Source of the DNA: Rhodospirillales bacterium
Lineage (GTDB): Bacteria > Pseudomonadota > Alphaproteobacteria > Acetobacterales > Acetobacteraceae
Direction of reading: 5' to 3'
Length of the DNA: 53,670 bases
NCBI GenBank assembly: GCA_025359905.1
Contig: JANYDF010000106.1
Location: 1-53,670, forward strand
Shown in pieces: positions 9,030-18,142 of the stretch. Numbering within the stretch: the first letter of the stretch is position 1; the number at the start of each line of letters is the position of its first letter. A program made the translations under genes and the position numbers. Below the pieces are notes generated by a model. It saw only the letters and a program-made list of their open reading frames with translations. It was not told where the DNA came from and searched no databases.

Positions 9030-12000
9030 ATGACCACGAAAGCACCGAACACAGCGAGCAAGACCGGCGCGCCCGTTTTGGCTGACGGGACCAGCGATGC
9101 GTATGGCTGGACCAACGCGCTCGGCGGCGATTGGAGCACGATCGGCAATTGGACCGATCTCACCACCGGCAATGCGGCGAATGTGGCGCCCGGTGCAGCC
9201 AACGCCGTTACCATCGCGGGCGGCAGCGCCGGTTTTACCAATATCACCGGCAGCGGCACAGCCGCGTCGCTGACGCTGAGCGGCGATGTACTGCTGTGGG
9301 GCACTGTGGCGGTTGGCGGCGGGATCGTGCTGACCCAGCCGCAATACGGCATGGCAGCCGACGTGGAACTGGATGGCGGTGCCAAGCTGACCGCCGCCAC
9401 AATCTACAACGGTAATGCCGCGACGCTGGAGGTGGGCGGCGCCAGCAGCCTGGGCGTTACGGGGATGGGCAGCCTCAGCGGTTGGCTGACGGTGGTGGCC
9501 AGCAGCACCGCGCAGTTCGGCGCGTTCAGCATGGGGGCGGGCACAGGTTCTTACAGCTATGGCACGATCAACATCGATGATGCCGCGGCCCTGAACGTCG
9601 GCACTTCGGCGGCTCCCGGCAAGGTCGTCCTTTTCAACACCAGACTGGCCGTGGGCGACGCCAGCCGTTTCACGGCGTTTGGCCCAATGAGCCTGGACGG
9701 CGGATCGATGGGGATCGACAGCGGCAGCACGGCGACGGTCGCCTCGCTGCTGACCGGCGGCAACACCTATGTCGAATTGCAAGGCGCGAGTTCGGCGCAA
9801 TTCGGCGTGCTGATCGCCAATCCTGCAACCTACATCACCGTCGATCCCTTCTCGACGATCGAGGTCGGCACATTGGGCGGTGCGGCTGCCGGGGCGTTGA
9901 CCATCGACAAGGGGGCGACGGCGCCCATTGCCGGCAGCATCAACGGCAATGTCGTGGTGAATGGCACGCTGACCGTGCAGGCGGGCGCGTCGTTGCAGAT
10001 CGATCCGTCATACTATCAAGCCGGGACAGTCTTCACGATTGGCGGCACTGGCGCGCTGGTGCTCAATGAGAACAGCACGCTGCAACTCGGCGCCGCCGAT
10101 AGTGTGCCGATCCAGTTTGCCGGGCCGCTGGGCACGCTCGTTTTGAGCACGCTGCCATCGGCCAGCATCAGCGGCTTCGTGGCTGGCGATGTCATCGAAA
10201 TGACCGCCGGACAGGCCACCGGCGTCAGTTACAAGCAAACCAGTTCCACATTGGCCACGCTGACGCTCACCAAGGCCGGGGCCACCATCGGCACATTGAG
10301 CCTCGCCGGAAACTACACCGGCGGTCTGTTCCACATGAGCTTCGACGGCCAGTTGAACAGCTTCATCACGCTGCAAACCATCGGCGTCGCGCCGGTGCAG
10401 CCGTTGAAGATCAAAGGCACCGCTGGCATCGATCAGCTAAGGGCGACCGCTAACAACCAGTTTCTGATCGGGCTGGGCGGCGGCGATTCGCTGAATGCCA
10501 ACGGCTTCACCGGCACAATTTTCAAGGATCTCAGCGCCAATCTCGACGGCAGCACGATCAGCGGATTCGACCCGTCCGCGACCATCGACCTGTCCGACAT
10601 GGTGTTAGCCAAAACCACGGTGACCTATTACAGCGCGCCATATACCGCGCCGTCGCTGATGGCCACCGATGGCACGCACACGGCACGCATTGCGTTTCCG
10701 TACGGCATGAGTTTGCCGCTCGGTTATTTCAAGACCGTCAGCGATGGCGCGACCGGCACCAATTTGACTTACGTCGCCGTCAATACCGACGCGTATCAGT
10801 GGAACAACAATCTGGGCGGCAGTTTTGCCGTGGCGGCGAACTGGCAGGACGTCACCACCAACAGCGTCGCCAGCGTGCCGCCGAGCTTCGGCAACGCGGT
10901 GACGATTTACGGCGGGGCCAGCTTCACCAATGTGACCGGCAACGGGGTCGCGGCCAGTTTGGCGCTGGGCGGCGACGTGCTGCAATGGGGTAGCCTGAAC
11001 ATCGGCAGCACGGTGATCGGCGTCAGCGGCAGCCTGTCGCAGTACGGCGCGCTGGCGCTGGATGGCGGCGCGCAACTCATCTTGGCGGGCACCGCCAGCC
11101 TGAACGGCAACGTGCAGATCGGCGGTGCCAGCACGCTGACGGCGGCGGGCGGGCTGGTGCTGGCGCTCGGCAACAGCGCTTCGGCGTCGCTGCTGGCCAT
11201 TGGCGGCAGCACGGCGCAATTTGCCAGTCAGTCGAATTCTTCGTCGTACTCGACGGGCAATCCGTACACGATTGGGGTCGATGCAACCTCGATCATTGAA
11301 ATCGGCACCGCTGGTGGGGCCGCGAAGGGCGCGTTGACGGTGGATAGCGGCGTCACCGCAAGCCTTGATGGCACAGTCGACGGGAACGTGGTGGTCAATG
11401 GCCTGCTGATCGCCGGGCAGAATGGCGGCAGCAATGCAGCGCTCACCATCGGCACGTTCGGCGGCATCGCGCCCGTCATCGGTGGCAGCGGCACCATCGA
11501 AGTGGCGCCGGGTGCAACGCTGACCCTGGCTGGGAAAGACACTGCCGCCATTCAGATGATGAATTCCAGCAGTTACTATGCAGTTTACGATATATTGGTG
11601 TTGAACGGCGCTTTGCCGACCGGCGCGATCAGCGGCTTCGTCACTGGCAATTCGATTTCGGTGGCTCAGACACTCACCAGCCTCAGCTACAGCCAGACCA
11701 GCGCTGCCGGGGGCACGCTGACGCTCAAGAACGGCGCCACCACGGTTGGCGCGCTGAATCTGGCCGGCAGTTTCGCTGCCAGCCAGTTCCAGTTGGAACC
11801 CGGCGCTCCCGGTCAGGCATCGACCATCGTATATGCGCCAACGCCAAGCACGGCGGGCGGGACTGCGGTGAGCGTGAACTCCGACAGCTTCAATTGGAAC
11901 AACAGTTCCGGTGGCAATTGGAGCAATCCGGCAAACTGGCGGGATAATTATGTGCCGGCATTGCAAGCGCCGGGGGCAGGAAATTCTGTCTCGATCTACC

Positions 12001-14342
12001 AGGGTAGTAAAGTCACGCCGCTCATCATCTCGGGCAATGGCAGCGCCGCGTCGGTTTATGTAAGCGGTGGTGCCGTATTTACGGGCAGCATCTCGGTGGG
12101 GGGCGGGTTTACGGAACACGGCTGGGCATCGATCGCATCCGGCGCATCGTTGACCACAGCCGGAATGCTGTCGGTTGGCGGTGTCCTGCAGGTGGCGGGC
12201 GCGGTGACTGCGGCGGCGCTCAGTTTGGGGAATCCCAGCAACAGCCTCCTGGTGACGGCTGGGGGATCGATCAAAGTTCTCAACAACGGTATTTCAAGCA
12301 CGCTGTACGGCACGCTCGCCGTGGATACGTTGTCCAGCATCGAATTCGGCTCGGCCGGCGGTGCAGCGGCGGGCGGCCTTACCGTCGATAGCGGACAGAC
12401 GCTGACCATGGACGGCGGGGCAATCTACAGTAATATTGTTCTAAACGGCGTGTTGCAGGCCGGTGCGCCGTACGGGTATTCGGGAAACGTCGTGATTGGG
12501 GGCTGGGGCAGCGCGCTGGGCGCAATCACCGGCAGCGGCACGCTGGTCATTCCCTATGGGACACATCTCACGCTCAATGCCTCCGACACCGCCGCGATCG
12601 CCTTCGTCAGATCGTATTATGGTTCCGCCGCCGGCACACTCGAGCTCCAGGGACCGAAACCAACAGGCGTCATCAGCGGCTTCCTGCCTGGCGATGTGAT
12701 CCAGCTCGATAAACCGGTCACCGGCATCAGCTTCGCGCAGACCACAACCACACAGGGCACGCTGACGCTCACCAACGGCGGCGCCGCCATCGGTTCGCTG
12801 ACCCTGGCGGGCAATTTCGCCAGCAATATTTTCCATGCCGACGTGGCCCCAGCCAGCGGTGTGGCGACGGTCACACTGCAAACCGCGCCGTCCGCCGCCG
12901 GCACTGGCACGGTGTCCACCACCAAGGACGCATATTACTGGTCGGGCACATCCGGCGGCAATTGGGCCACTTCGGCCAACTGGACCGACCAGACCAATAG
13001 TTCCGTGACGGGTGCGATCCCCGGCAGCCTGAACGCAGTGTCGGTCTCGGCCAATTCAAACCCGCTTAGCTATACCGTCATTGGCGGCAACGGGGCGGCG
13101 GCGTCGCTGTCGATCAACGGCAATGTGCTGCAAACCGGCACTGTCGCTGTTACCACCCAGTTGAAGCTGTTCGCAGTCAGCGTCGGGCAGTCCGAACTGG
13201 CGCTCGACGGCGCGGCCAAGCTCACCGCCGGTTCGGCCTCCGTCATCAACGCCATCGTGCAGGCGTCGGGCAGCGTGGTCAGGGTCGCGGGCAACGCCAC
13301 CGTCTCCGGCGGGTCGCTCCGGTCGTTCAACGGCAGCACGCTGCAATTCGGCGGGCTGCTCGGCACCAACAACTACGGTAACACCAACAATATTGCCATC
13401 GACGCCAACTCCACGGTGCTGATCGGCAATCCGGCGGTGATCACCAAAGGGGCGCTGACCCAGCAAAACGGCGCCACGGCGGCGTTTGCCGGGTCGATTT
13501 TCGGCAATGTGATCGCCAACGGCGTGTTGGCGGTGCCGGGCGGCGCAGCACTGTTCATCGATATGGCGGGCGGCGCCAAGGCCGATCCCTATGCCGCCAA
13601 CCCCAGCATCGGCGGCACCGGCACGCTGTCGCTCACCGAGGGCAGCACGCTCGGCCTGGGGGCTGCGGCCAGCACGGCGATTCAGTTCGCCGGTCCGAAC
13701 GCCACGCTGGAATTCGCGGCGCTGCCGACCGGCACGATCAGCGGCTTCGCGCCGGGCGATCTGTTCCAGGTCGACACGCCGGTGACCGCGCTGGCGTTCA
13801 AGCAAACCACCAGCACCGCCGCCACGCTCACGCTACGCAATGGGGCGGCCACGGTTGGCACGCTCAATCTGGCCGGTAACTTCGCCGCCAGCAGCCTCGC
13901 GTTCCACCTTGACGCGGCGCTTGATGGGTCGTCGGCGAAAATCTCGCTGCAATCCATCGGTGTTGCCGCCACCCAGCCCACGCTGATCCAGGGCACCGCG
14001 GCCAGCGATATCCTGTCGCCAACCGCCAATGGCCAGACCCTCACTGGCCTCGGCGGCGGCGACGCCTTGGCCGGCGGGGCGGCGTTCACCGCAATCGACT
14101 TCAAGGACCTCACCGCCAACTTCAACGGCGCCAATGTGCTTGGGTTCGACCAGACCGACTTCTTCGACTTCACCGACATGACGCTGGCCAAGGCCACCGC
14201 CAGCTATAGCGGCAGGGTGCTGACCGTGTCGGACGGCACCCACACAGCGGCGTTCACGGTTGGCTTCGATACCACCCCATCCACCGGCAGCTTCGTGGTG
14301 GCCAGCGACGGCGCAGCGGGCACTAAGGTGTTATGGCAGTAA
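9030..14342 (+). CDS. Giant repeat-containing, surface/secreted beta-solenoid-like protein
   Basis: This 1770-residue protein is rich in Gly, Ala, Ser, Thr and Asn, has almost no Cys, and shows short periodic beta-strand-like repeats such as GTLTLxNGxxxIGTLxLAGNF. I chose the ATG after GGGGGA (9020-9025, 4-5 bp spacing); the frame is open further upstream without a good ribosome site. It holds four long units, each opening with D-(A/S)-(Y/F)-x-W-(N/T/S) and a GNW or ANW motif, at about residues 23, 587, 952 and 1300. A terminal module (GTAxxDxL...GLGGGD...FKDLxAN...GFD) appears at the end of units 1 and 4 only. There is no Sec signal and no C-terminal autotransporter barrel. A C-terminal type I secretion signal is the likely export route (inference). 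The role is probably adhesion or matrix formation; no enzyme motif was seen. Confidence 0.88.
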   Translation: MTTKAPNTASKTGAPVLADGTSDAYGWTNALGGDWSTIGNWTDLTTGNAANVAPGAANAVTIAGGSAGFTNITGSGTAASLTLSGDVLLWGTVAVGGGIVLTQPQYGMAADVELDGGAKLTAATIYNGNAATLEVGGASSLGVTGMGSLSGWLTVVASSTAQFGAFSMGAGTGSYSYGTINIDDAAALNVGTSAAPGKVVLFNTRLAVGDASRFTAFGPMSLDGGSMGIDSGSTATVASLLTGGNTYVELQGASSAQFGVLIANPATYITVDPFSTIEVGTLGGAAAGALTIDKGATAPIAGSINGNVVVNGTLTVQAGASLQIDPSYYQAGTVFTIGGTGALVLNENSTLQLGAADSVPIQFAGPLGTLVLSTLPSASISGFVAGDVIEMTAGQATGVSYKQTSSTLATLTLTKAGATIGTLSLAGNYTGGLFHMSFDGQLNSFITLQTIGVAPVQPLKIKGTAGIDQLRATANNQFLIGLGGGDSLNANGFTGTIFKDLSANLDGSTISGFDPSATIDLSDMVLAKTTVTYYSAPYTAPSLMATDGTHTARIAFPYGMSLPLGYFKTVSDGATGTNLTYVAVNTDAYQWNNNLGGSFAVAANWQDVTTNSVASVPPSFGNAVTIYGGASFTNVTGNGVAASLALGGDVLQWGSLNIGSTVIGVSGSLSQYGALALDGGAQLILAGTASLNGNVQIGGASTLTAAGGLVLALGNSASASLLAIGGSTAQFASQSNSSSYSTGNPYTIGVDATSIIEIGTAGGAAKGALTVDSGVTASLDGTVDGNVVVNGLLIAGQNGGSNAALTIGTFGGIAPVIGGSGTIEVAPGATLTLAGKDTAAIQMMNSSSYYAVYDILVLNGALPTGAISGFVTGNSISVAQTLTSLSYSQTSAAGGTLTLKNGATTVGALNLAGSFAASQFQLEPGAPGQASTIVYAPTPSTAGGTAVSVNSDSFNWNNSSGGNWSNPANWRDNYVPALQAPGAGNSVSIYQGSKVTPLIISGNGSAASVYVSGGAVFTGSISVGGGFTEHGWASIASGASLTTAGMLSVGGVLQVAGAVTAAALSLGNPSNSLLVTAGGSIKVLNNGISSTLYGTLAVDTLSSIEFGSAGGAAAGGLTVDSGQTLTMDGGAIYSNIVLNGVLQAGAPYGYSGNVVIGGWGSALGAITGSGTLVIPYGTHLTLNASDTAAIAFVRSYYGSAAGTLELQGPKPTGVISGFLPGDVIQLDKPVTGISFAQTTTTQGTLTLTNGGAAIGSLTLAGNFASNIFHADVAPASGVATVTLQTAPSAAGTGTVSTTKDAYYWSGTSGGNWATSANWTDQTNSSVTGAIPGSLNAVSVSANSNPLSYTVIGGNGAAASLSINGNVLQTGTVAVTTQLKLFAVSVGQSELALDGAAKLTAGSASVINAIVQASGSVVRVAGNATVSGGSLRSFNGSTLQFGGLLGTNNYGNTNNIAIDANSTVLIGNPAVITKGALTQQNGATAAFAGSIFGNVIANGVLAVPGGAALFIDMAGGAKADPYAANPSIGGTGTLSLTEGSTLGLGAAASTAIQFAGPNATLEFAALPTGTISGFAPGDLFQVDTPVTALAFKQTTSTAATLTLRNGAATVGTLNLAGNFAASSLAFHLDAALDGSSAKISLQSIGVAATQPTLIQGTAASDILSPTANGQTLTGLGGGDALAGGAAFTAIDFKDLTANFNGANVLGFDQTDFFDFTDMTLAKATASYSGRVLTVSDGTHTAAFTVGFDTTPSTGSFVVASDGAAGTKVLWQ
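9096..10787 (+). repeat. Repeat unit 1 of the giant protein (564 residues, with terminal module)
   Basis: It begins DAYGWTNALGGDW and includes the extra GTAGIDQL...SDGATGTN module at its end, as in unit 4. Confidence 0.75.
10416..10787 (+). repeat. Internal copy of the terminal module
   Basis: This codes for a module of about 124 residues running from GTAGIDQLRATANNQFL to SDGATGTNL. It is clearly homologous to the true C-terminus at 13992-14342. Shared landmarks in the same order are GLGGGD, FKDLSAN, GFDPS, DMVLAK, DGTHTA and SDGATGT. Confidence 0.8.
10788..11882 (+). repeat. Repeat unit 2 of the giant protein (365 residues)
   Basis: It begins DAYQWNNNLGGSFAVAANW and ends before DSFNWNN. 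It lacks the terminal module found in units 1 and 4. Confidence 0.75.
11883..12926 (+). repeat. Repeat unit 3 of the giant protein (348 residues)
   Basis: It begins DSFNWNNSSGGNWSNPANW and ends before DAYYWSG. It lacks the terminal module. Confidence 0.75.
12927..14342 (+). repeat. Repeat unit 4 of the giant protein (471 residues, with C-terminal module)
   Basis: It begins DAYYWSGTSGGNWATSANW. From 13992 it carries the C-terminal module (GTAASDILSPTANG...SDGAAGTKVLWQ) that ends the protein and may act in secretion or cell attachment. Confidence 0.75.
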
Positions 14343-14350
14343 GCTGCAAA

Positions 14351-14383
14351 GGCCGGGGCGGCGGTCAGTCCGCCGTCCCGGCC
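14351..14383. terminator. Bidirectional terminator hairpin between convergent genes
   Basis: A 14-bp stem (GGCCGGGGCGGCGG with CCGCCGTCCCGGCC, one G-U pair) encloses a 5-base loop. It starts 8 bp after the repeat-protein stop. The stop codon of the minus-strand gene lies in the loop, so the structure serves both transcripts. T-runs are short on both sides. Confidence 0.55.
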
Positions 14384-15192
14384 CGGCGCGTCAGCCGCAG
14401 GCGCGCGACCCGCAACGCGATCAGCCGATTGTCGGGCTTGCCGAGATCGCTCGGCCGGGCAGCATACAGATGGCGCAACCGCACCGTGGCGACTGGCGAA
14501 CTGGCCATCAGATCGGGGTCGATGCGGACCTCGTGATACTGCTCGCCACCGCGCAGGTAGGTGAAACTGGTGACATAGACCTCGTTCAACAGCACGTCGG
14601 CTTCCTGGCGGGGCACGTCCGGCGGGGCAAAGAACGGCGTGGCGGTGAGGCCCAGCACGTAGTTGCCGCGCTCCGCTGGCGCGTCGAATTGCAGCACGCT
14701 TTCCGCGCCCACCGTCCACGCGGCGGCGGCTTCCGGCTTGCCCCAGCCTTCGCGCAGATGCGGTGCCGCAGTGCCGTCGCGTCCGAATGTCAAATCGAGC
14801 AGCACGTCCTCCGACTCGGTCAGGTGTTCGCGGATGGCGCGCAGTCCGGTCTGGCCATGCGGCTGCAAGGTGCCGGTGGCGCCGTTGGGGGCAATCGCGT
14901 GCACCTCCAGCGAATCGTCCAGCACGTCCGCCAGCTTGAACCAGCCGCCGCCCGGCAACGCGAACTCATAACAGTTATGGTCTATAACGAAGGCGGCGGT
15001 GCAGCGCGCCACCAGCACACCGCGCAGCACGAACTGCACATCCACCGTGCCGCCCTTGGCCATGAACGGCGCGCGGACCACGCCGGAGATTCGTTCCGCA
15101 CCGACGGCGAAATAGCCATTCAACTGCCCAGCCTGTCCCGGCGGGGTCTGCTTGGCGAACAACGGGCGCAGCCACGACAGCGGGTTCACCAT
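14365..15192 (-). CDS. Unknown protein with two predicted beta-sandwich domains
   Basis: This 275-residue soluble protein has no signal peptide or membrane segment. The N-terminal half (about residues 25-105, SGVVRAPFMAKGGTVDVQF...) looks like a small beta-rich domain. The C-terminal half contains a GWGKPE...AWTVG...LQF pattern and ends PSDLGKPDNRLIALRVARLRL. From memory this resembles the W/PE-W and D-R-LGL patterns of beta-sandwich modules attached to surface polysaccharide glycosyltransferases in alphaproteobacteria. That suggests a carbohydrate-related role, but no function is assigned. It converges with the giant repeat protein and is divergent from rpsB. Confidence 0.75.
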   Translation of the reverse strand: MVNPLSWLRPLFAKQTPPGQAGQLNGYFAVGAERISGVVRAPFMAKGGTVDVQFVLRGVLVARCTAAFVIDHNCYEFALPGGGWFKLADVLDDSLEVHAIAPNGATGTLQPHGQTGLRAIREHLTESEDVLLDLTFGRDGTAAPHLREGWGKPEAAAAWTVGAESVLQFDAPAERGNYVLGLTATPFFAPPDVPRQEADVLLNEVYVTSFTYLRGGEQYHEVRIDPDLMASSPVATVRLRHLYAARPSDLGKPDNRLIALRVARLRLTRRAGTAD

Positions 15193-15459
15193 GCAATCGT
15201 CCCATCCGGTCCAGCATCCCTGCTCTCAGATGTTCCCCCAAGCCTGCCGCCGCGCAAGGGTGTTCGCGCAGCGCCGCGCCGCTTTGCGGTGGCAAGCTTG
15301 CGTTTTCCCGGCTTCTCGGTCATATGCCCGCCGCCGGCGGCATGGTGCGGCCGGTAATTCACACGCGGGGCGCCTTCCGATCCTCTTGCAGGATTGGTCC
15401 GGTGCCGAAGGGCGTTGGCCCCGCGGAGGTTCAACCGGACGTTCGGAGAGGACACGCTC

Positions 15460-16236
15460 ATGGCGATGCCCGATTTCACTTTGCGCCAGCTTTTGGAAGC
15501 CGGCGTGCACTTTGGCCACCATACCCGGCGCTGGAACCCGCGCATGGCGCCGTACATTTTCGGCGTGCGCAACCAGGTCCACATCATCGACCTGCAACAG
15601 ACCGTGCCGTTGCTGGACCGCGCTTTGCGCGCCATCCGTGACGTGACTGCGGCTGGCGGGCGCGTGCTGTTCGTCGGCACCAAGCGCGCAGCGGCGGAAT
15701 ACGTGGCGGAGGCGGCGAAGCGCTGCGGCCAGTACTACGTCAACCACCGCTGGCTCGGCGGCATGCTGACCAACTGGAAGACCATCACCGGCAGCATCAA
15801 GCGTCTGCGCCAGATCGACGAGATGCTGAACGGCGAAGTACAGGGCCTGACCAAGAAAGAGGTGCTGGACATCACCCGCGACCGCGAGAAGCTGGAGCGG
15901 GCGCTGGGCGGCATCAAGGAAATGGGCGGCCTGCCCGACATCCTGTTCATTATCGACACGAACAAGGAAAAGCTTGCGGTCGAGGAAGCCAACAAGCTCG
16001 GCATTCCGGTGGTCGCCGTGCTCGATAGCAATTCCGACCCGCATGGCGTGACGTTCCCGATCCCCGGCAACGACGACGCCATTCGTGCGATCACCCTGTA
16101 CTGCGATCTGGTCGCGGCGGCGGTGCTCGACGGCATCAGCGCCGAGATGCAGGCCAGTGGCCGCGACCTTGGTGAAGCCGACGAGTTGCCGATCGACGCG
16201 GCTGCCGAAGTGGCCGCCGAAACGCCGGCCGCCTAA
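15460..16236 (+). CDS. rpsB: 30S ribosomal protein S2
   Basis: This 258-residue S2 protein of the small ribosomal subunit is needed to bring S1 to the 30S particle. It shows family landmarks in order: [19 protein letters not shown], the F-V-G-T-K-R stretch, [17 protein letters not shown] and the [12 protein letters not shown]-type segment. GGAGAGGAC lies about 7 bp before the chosen ATG; a second ATG two codons later (MPDFT) is also possible. It is the first gene of the rpsB-tsf pair, with 26 bp before tsf. The 267-bp region upstream should hold its promoter and leader, but I could not pick a convincing one. Confidence 0.98.
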   Translation: MAMPDFTLRQLLEAGVHFGHHTRRWNPRMAPYIFGVRNQVHIIDLQQTVPLLDRALRAIRDVTAAGGRVLFVGTKRAAAEYVAEAAKRCGQYYVNHRWLGGMLTNWKTITGSIKRLRQIDEMLNGEVQGLTKKEVLDITRDREKLERALGGIKEMGGLPDILFIIDTNKEKLAVEEANKLGIPVVAVLDSNSDPHGVTFPIPGNDDAIRAITLYCDLVAAAVLDGISAEMQASGRDLGEADELPIDAAAEVAAETPAA

Positions 16237-16262
16237 GTTACGACCCGTTAAGGAGAGCCGAT

Positions 16263-17171
16263 ATGGCCGAAGTCACCGCCGCAATGGTGAAGGACCTGCG
16301 CGACCGCACCGGCGCGGGCATGATGGACTGCAAGAAGGCGCTGAACGAAGCCGCTGGCGAGATGGAAGCGGCGATCGATTGGCTGCGCAAGAAGGGCTTG
16401 TCCGCCGCTGCCAAGAAGTCTGGCCGCGTCGCGGCTGAGGGCCTCATTGGCGTCGCTACCGCGCCGAACCGGGCCGCGATGGTCGAAGTCAACGCCGAGA
16501 CCGATTTCGTTGCCCGCAACGAGACCTTCCAGGGTTTCGTTTCGACGGTGGCGAAGATCGCGCTCGACGTCGGCGACGACATCGAGGCGATCAAGGCTGC
16601 CGCGTTCGCCGATACCGGCCGCACGGTCGCCGAGGAACTCACCCACATGGTTGCCACCATCGGTGAGAACATGAACCTCCGCCGCGCCACTGTGCTGCAT
16701 GTGCAGCAGGGTGCGGTGGCGGCTTACATCCACTCCGCCGTCAAGCCGGGTCTCGGCAAGATCGGCGTGCTGGTGGCCGTCAGCGGCGCGTCGGAAACTG
16801 CGGCACTGGAAACCCTCGGCCGTCAGGTCGGCATGCACGTGGCGGCGACCCGCCCGGACGCGCTGGACACCGACGCCGTCGATCCGGCGGCACTGGATCG
16901 CGAGCGTGCGGTGCTGTCCGAGCAGGCGCGCGCCTCGGGCAAGCCGGAAGCCATCATTGAGAAGATGGTCGAAGGCCGCATCCGTAAGTACTACGAGGAA
17001 GTGGTGCTGCTGGAGCAGGTGTGGGTGCATGACGGCGAGAGCCGGGTGCGCGCCGTGGTGAAGAAGGCCGGCGCCACGCTGACCGCCTTTGCCCGCTACC
17101 AACTCGGCGAAGGCATCGAAAAGCAGACCGGCGATTTCGCCGCCGAAGTGGCCGCCGCCGCCGCCGGCTAA
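16263..17171 (+). CDS. tsf: Translation elongation factor Ts
   Basis: This 302-residue EF-Ts is the guanine nucleotide exchange factor that recharges EF-Tu. The N-terminal UBA-like domain ends in the signature [17 protein letters not shown]. The core motif [14 protein letters not shown] follows near residue 80. Length is typical for alphaproteobacteria. AAGGAGAGCC lies 6 bp before the ATG. It is co-transcribed with rpsB. Two hairpins follow the stop, the second of terminator type, so pyrH may be expressed separately. Confidence 0.98.
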   Translation: MAEVTAAMVKDLRDRTGAGMMDCKKALNEAAGEMEAAIDWLRKKGLSAAAKKSGRVAAEGLIGVATAPNRAAMVEVNAETDFVARNETFQGFVSTVAKIALDVGDDIEAIKAAAFADTGRTVAEELTHMVATIGENMNLRRATVLHVQQGAVAAYIHSAVKPGLGKIGVLVAVSGASETAALETLGRQVGMHVAATRPDALDTDAVDPAALDRERAVLSEQARASGKPEAIIEKMVEGRIRKYYEEVVLLEQVWVHDGESRVRAVVKKAGATLTAFARYQLGEGIEKQTGDFAAEVAAAAAG

Positions 17172-17185
17172 CCAGCTTGTGCATT

Positions 17186-17221
17186 CCGGCCGCGCGCGTC
17201 TGCCAAGGCGGGCGCGGCCGG
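17186..17221 (+). repeat. 10-bp perfect inverted repeat after tsf
   Basis: CCGGCCGCGC (17186-17195) and GCGCGGCCGG (17212-17221) are exact reverse complements around a 16-base loop, 14 bp after the tsf stop. It could act in 3'-end formation with the next hairpin. Confidence 0.45.
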
Positions 17222-17237
17222 GGCATTCCCTTGCCGG

Positions 17238-17276
17238 GGGCGGGCTGCATCTCTACGGTGCCGCCCGCCCTTGTTT
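17238..17276 (+). terminator. Rho-independent-like terminator between tsf and pyrH
   Basis: GGGCGGGC (17238-17245) pairs with GCCCGCCC (17263-17270) and is followed by TTGTTTC. The T-rich tail makes it the best intrinsic terminator candidate in the conserved cluster. It would end the rpsB-tsf transcript 20 bp before pyrH. Confidence 0.45.
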
Positions 17277-17296
17277 CATAAAAAGCGCCCGGTCCA

Positions 17297-18040
17297 ATGA
17301 GCCAGCCGTCAGACGCCGCGAGTCCGAAAGCAGCCAAGCGTGTGCTGCTGAAGCTGTCCGGTGAGGCGCTAATGGGCAAGCGCGATTACGGTCTCGATAC
17401 CGATGTCGTCACCCGCATCGCCACCGACATTCGCGACGTGGTCGCGATGGGTGTGCAGGTTTGCGTGGTGATTGGCGGCGGCAATATTTTTCGCGGCGTG
17501 CGCGCGGCGGCCGGCGGCATGGACCGCGCCCAGGCCGATTATATCGGGATGTTGGCGACGGTGATGAACGCACTGGCCATGCAGAACGCGCTGGAAAAGC
17601 GCGGCGTGCCGACGCGGGTGCAGTCGGCGATCCCGATGGCCTCGGTTTGCGAGCCTTACATCCGCCGCCGCGCCGAGCGGCATATGGAGAAGGGCCGGGT
17701 GGTGATTTTCGCCGCAGGCACCGGCAACCCGTTCTTCACGACCGACACGGCGGCGGCGTTGCGGGCGACTGAAATGAACTGCGACATGCTGCTGAAAGGG
17801 ACCCAGGTCGATGGGGTCTATTCAGCCGATCCGCGTAAGGTGGCGGATGCCACGCGATTCGACCGGCTGACCTATCTTGAGGTGCTGTCGCGCGATCTGG
17901 CGGTGATGGACGCTTCTGCAATTAGCCTGTCGCGGGAGAACGGATTGCCGATCGTGGTTTTCAATATCCACGCCGCTGGCGCGTTTGCGCAGGTGATGCG
18001 GGGCGAAGGGCTCTTCACCACCATCATCGAGGCCGACTAA
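17297..18040 (+). CDS. pyrH: UMP kinase
   Basis: This 247-residue UMP kinase of the amino-acid kinase family phosphorylates UMP to UDP for pyrimidine nucleotide synthesis. Landmarks are [12 protein letters not shown] near the N-terminus, the glycine-rich [26 protein letters not shown], and [13 protein letters not shown]. All are intact and length is typical. It lies between tsf and frr, the usual alphaproteobacterial order, with 102 bp before frr. Confidence 0.98.
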   Translation: MSQPSDAASPKAAKRVLLKLSGEALMGKRDYGLDTDVVTRIATDIRDVVAMGVQVCVVIGGGNIFRGVRAAAGGMDRAQADYIGMLATVMNALAMQNALEKRGVPTRVQSAIPMASVCEPYIRRRAERHMEKGRVVIFAAGTGNPFFTTDTAAALRATEMNCDMLLKGTQVDGVYSADPRKVADATRFDRLTYLEVLSRDLAVMDASAISLSRENGLPIVVFNIHAAGAFAQVMRGEGLFTTIIEAD

Positions 18041-18142
18041 CCTCATATGATCGCAAAGACGTGGCCGTGACCGTCAGCGCCGCGCGATCGTTGGACTAAG
18101 GCGGCAATTGCGTCGACATTTGCGTGGAGTCTGGGGTTTGCC

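Noticed and set aside
10605-12119. Long open frame on the minus strand within the giant protein gene
   Set aside because: Its Arg/His/Gln-rich translation is typical of the reverse strand of a GC-rich repeat gene; it has no motif or ribosome site, and the plus-strand protein is clearly coding.
9030-14342. Autotransporter (type V) identity for the giant protein
   Set aside because: There is no Sec signal and no C-terminal barrel of about 280 residues with a terminal aromatic residue pattern; the C-terminus is another Gly/Asp-rich module.
9096-14342. CRISPR or short tandem-repeat array
   Set aside because: The repeats are long, diverged, protein-level units in one reading frame without identical short direct repeats.
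15193-15459. Promoter and structured leader upstream of rpsB
   Set aside because: Several GC-rich short inverted repeats and weak hexamers are present, but none was convincing enough to report as a feature.
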